A stretch of DNA of 43,045 nt from Ruminococcus sp. (GTDB lineage Bacteria; Bacillota; Clostridia; Lachnospirales; Lachnospiraceae). The position numbers and the translations under genes are program-made. The notes under the pieces are model-generated. The model was not told the DNA's origin and did no database searches. It saw only the letters and a list, made by a program, of their open reading frames with translations. The stretch is taken from positions 1 to 43,045 of the forward strand of contig JAMPIB010000029.1 of assembly GCA_023663085.1 (NCBI GenBank). The letters run 5' to 3'. Below, piece after piece: positions 42,687 to 43,045 of this stretch (position 1 is its first letter; each line of letters begins with the position of its first letter).

Positions 42687-42786
42687 TTCGCATAATTTAA
42701 GAACGAATTAGGTGAATTTGGGACAAAATATTGATTATTGCCTAAAGTGATAGTATAATTAGGCGAAAAGAAAGGGATTAGGCGAA
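42687..42786 (+). repeat. five copies of an ATTAGGCGAA-like motif around the Fic promoter
   Basis: Direct copies: ATTAGGTGAA (42707-42716), ATTAGGCGAA (42758-42767) and ATTAGGCGAA (42777-42786). Inverted, less exact copies: TTCGCATAAT (42687-42696) and ATTGCCTAAA (42737-42746). One copy overlaps the -10 and one runs into the start codon, as expected for an autorepressor site. The rest of 42589-42686 shows nothing clear. Confidence 0.7.
42731..42759 (+). promoter_or_regulatory. promoter of the Fic gene
   Basis: TTGATT at 42731-42736 and TATAAT at 42754-42759, 17 bases apart, give a start near 42766, only about 20 bases before the ATG. Confidence 0.75.
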
Positions 42787-43045
42787 TGCGGATTTTTAAT
42801 TATGCCAATTTAAAAGATCATAGATGGGATTCGGAAATTCTTGGATTGGTAGCACAGATTCATGAGTTTAAAGGAAAACAGGAATTATACCTTAAACAGA
42901 AACCTGCCGTACTGGAAAAACTGGTCGAGATAGCCAAAATACAAAGTACCGAGGCTTCCAATAAGATTGAGGGCATTGTTACGACAAGCACCAGATTACA
43001 ACAGCTTGTTATGGAAAAGACCACGCCAAAGAATAGGGATGAGGA
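42786..43045 (+). CDS. Fic-family protein, N-terminal part
   Basis: The gene is cut by the window end after 86 codons. The visible part starts MRIFNYANLKDHRWDSEIL and contains the Fic N-terminal signature STEASNKIEGI (about 55-65), in which the S.EAS..IEGi helix carries the inhibitory motif region of this class. The catalytic HPFxxGNGR loop would lie outside the window. Known Fic proteins transfer AMP or similar groups to target proteins; many with this N-terminus carry a C-terminal winged helix that may bind the gene's own promoter. AAAGGG lies about 9 bases before the ATG. Confidence 0.85.
   Translation, partial: MRIFNYANLKDHRWDSEILGLVAQIHEFKGKQELYLKQKPAVLEKLVEIAKIQSTEASNKIEGIVTTSTRLQQLVMEKTTPKNRDE

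Overview
The window looks like chromosome of a gut-type Clostridia bacterium, most likely Lachnospiraceae. This is inferred from gene content and order (uvrC-hprK-ROK kinase-murB-rapZ-whiA-HPr-like, a YesM/YesN-controlled xylo-oligosaccharide locus, FtsH with long low-complexity ends). No database search was possible. There is no rRNA, tRNA, CRISPR array or complete insertion sequence that I can see.

Left part (1-10223), mostly accessory. After a small orphan gene comes a LytTR response regulator and a GHKL sensor kinase (460-2484), then a MacB/FtsX-type ABC transporter (2665-6461) and a degenerate subtilase-like gene (6465-7148). The transporter promoter carries a direct repeat next to its -35, as expected for a LytTR activator. 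A RelB/YoeB toxin-antitoxin pair (7180-7687) follows, then two tandem paralogous coiled-coil proteins of unknown function (7969-10223).

Middle part. pyrG (minus) and ftsH (plus) are divergent. Convergent with ftsH is an AT-rich pair of minus-strand genes, a Panacea-domain antitoxin and a MazF/PemK-like toxin (14603-15588), with its own strong promoter. Next is a complete system for sensing, importing and degrading xylo-oligosaccharides (15849-27140): YesM-type kinase, YesN-type regulator, GH43 enzyme, binding lipoprotein, two permeases, GH8 exo-oligoxylanase, YesL (DUF624) and a membrane-anchored unknown. Both hydrolases lack signal peptides, so oligosaccharides are probably imported before cleavage.

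Housekeeping block (27181-36095): uvrC, hprK, a ROK sugar kinase, murB, rapZ, whiA, an HPr-like protein, a diacylglycerol-kinase-family protein and class II fructose-bisphosphate aldolase. The HPr-like protein has Glu at position 15 instead of the PTS histidine but keeps Ser46, so it looks like a Crh-type regulator, encoded in the same gene run as its likely kinase HprK.

Right part (36096-43045), accessory and AT-rich in places. A DUF4143 ATPase is preceded by three GGGGATTTTG repeats spaced exactly 33 bp. Then come a cyclophilin (minus), a GNAT acetyltransferase, an orphan ABC exporter, a graveyard of decayed genes (YhcG/DUF1016 fragment, DUF4238 start, frameshifted gene), an intact DUF1828/DUF1829 gene, and the start of a Fic-family gene whose promoter region carries repeated ATTAGGCGAA motifs.
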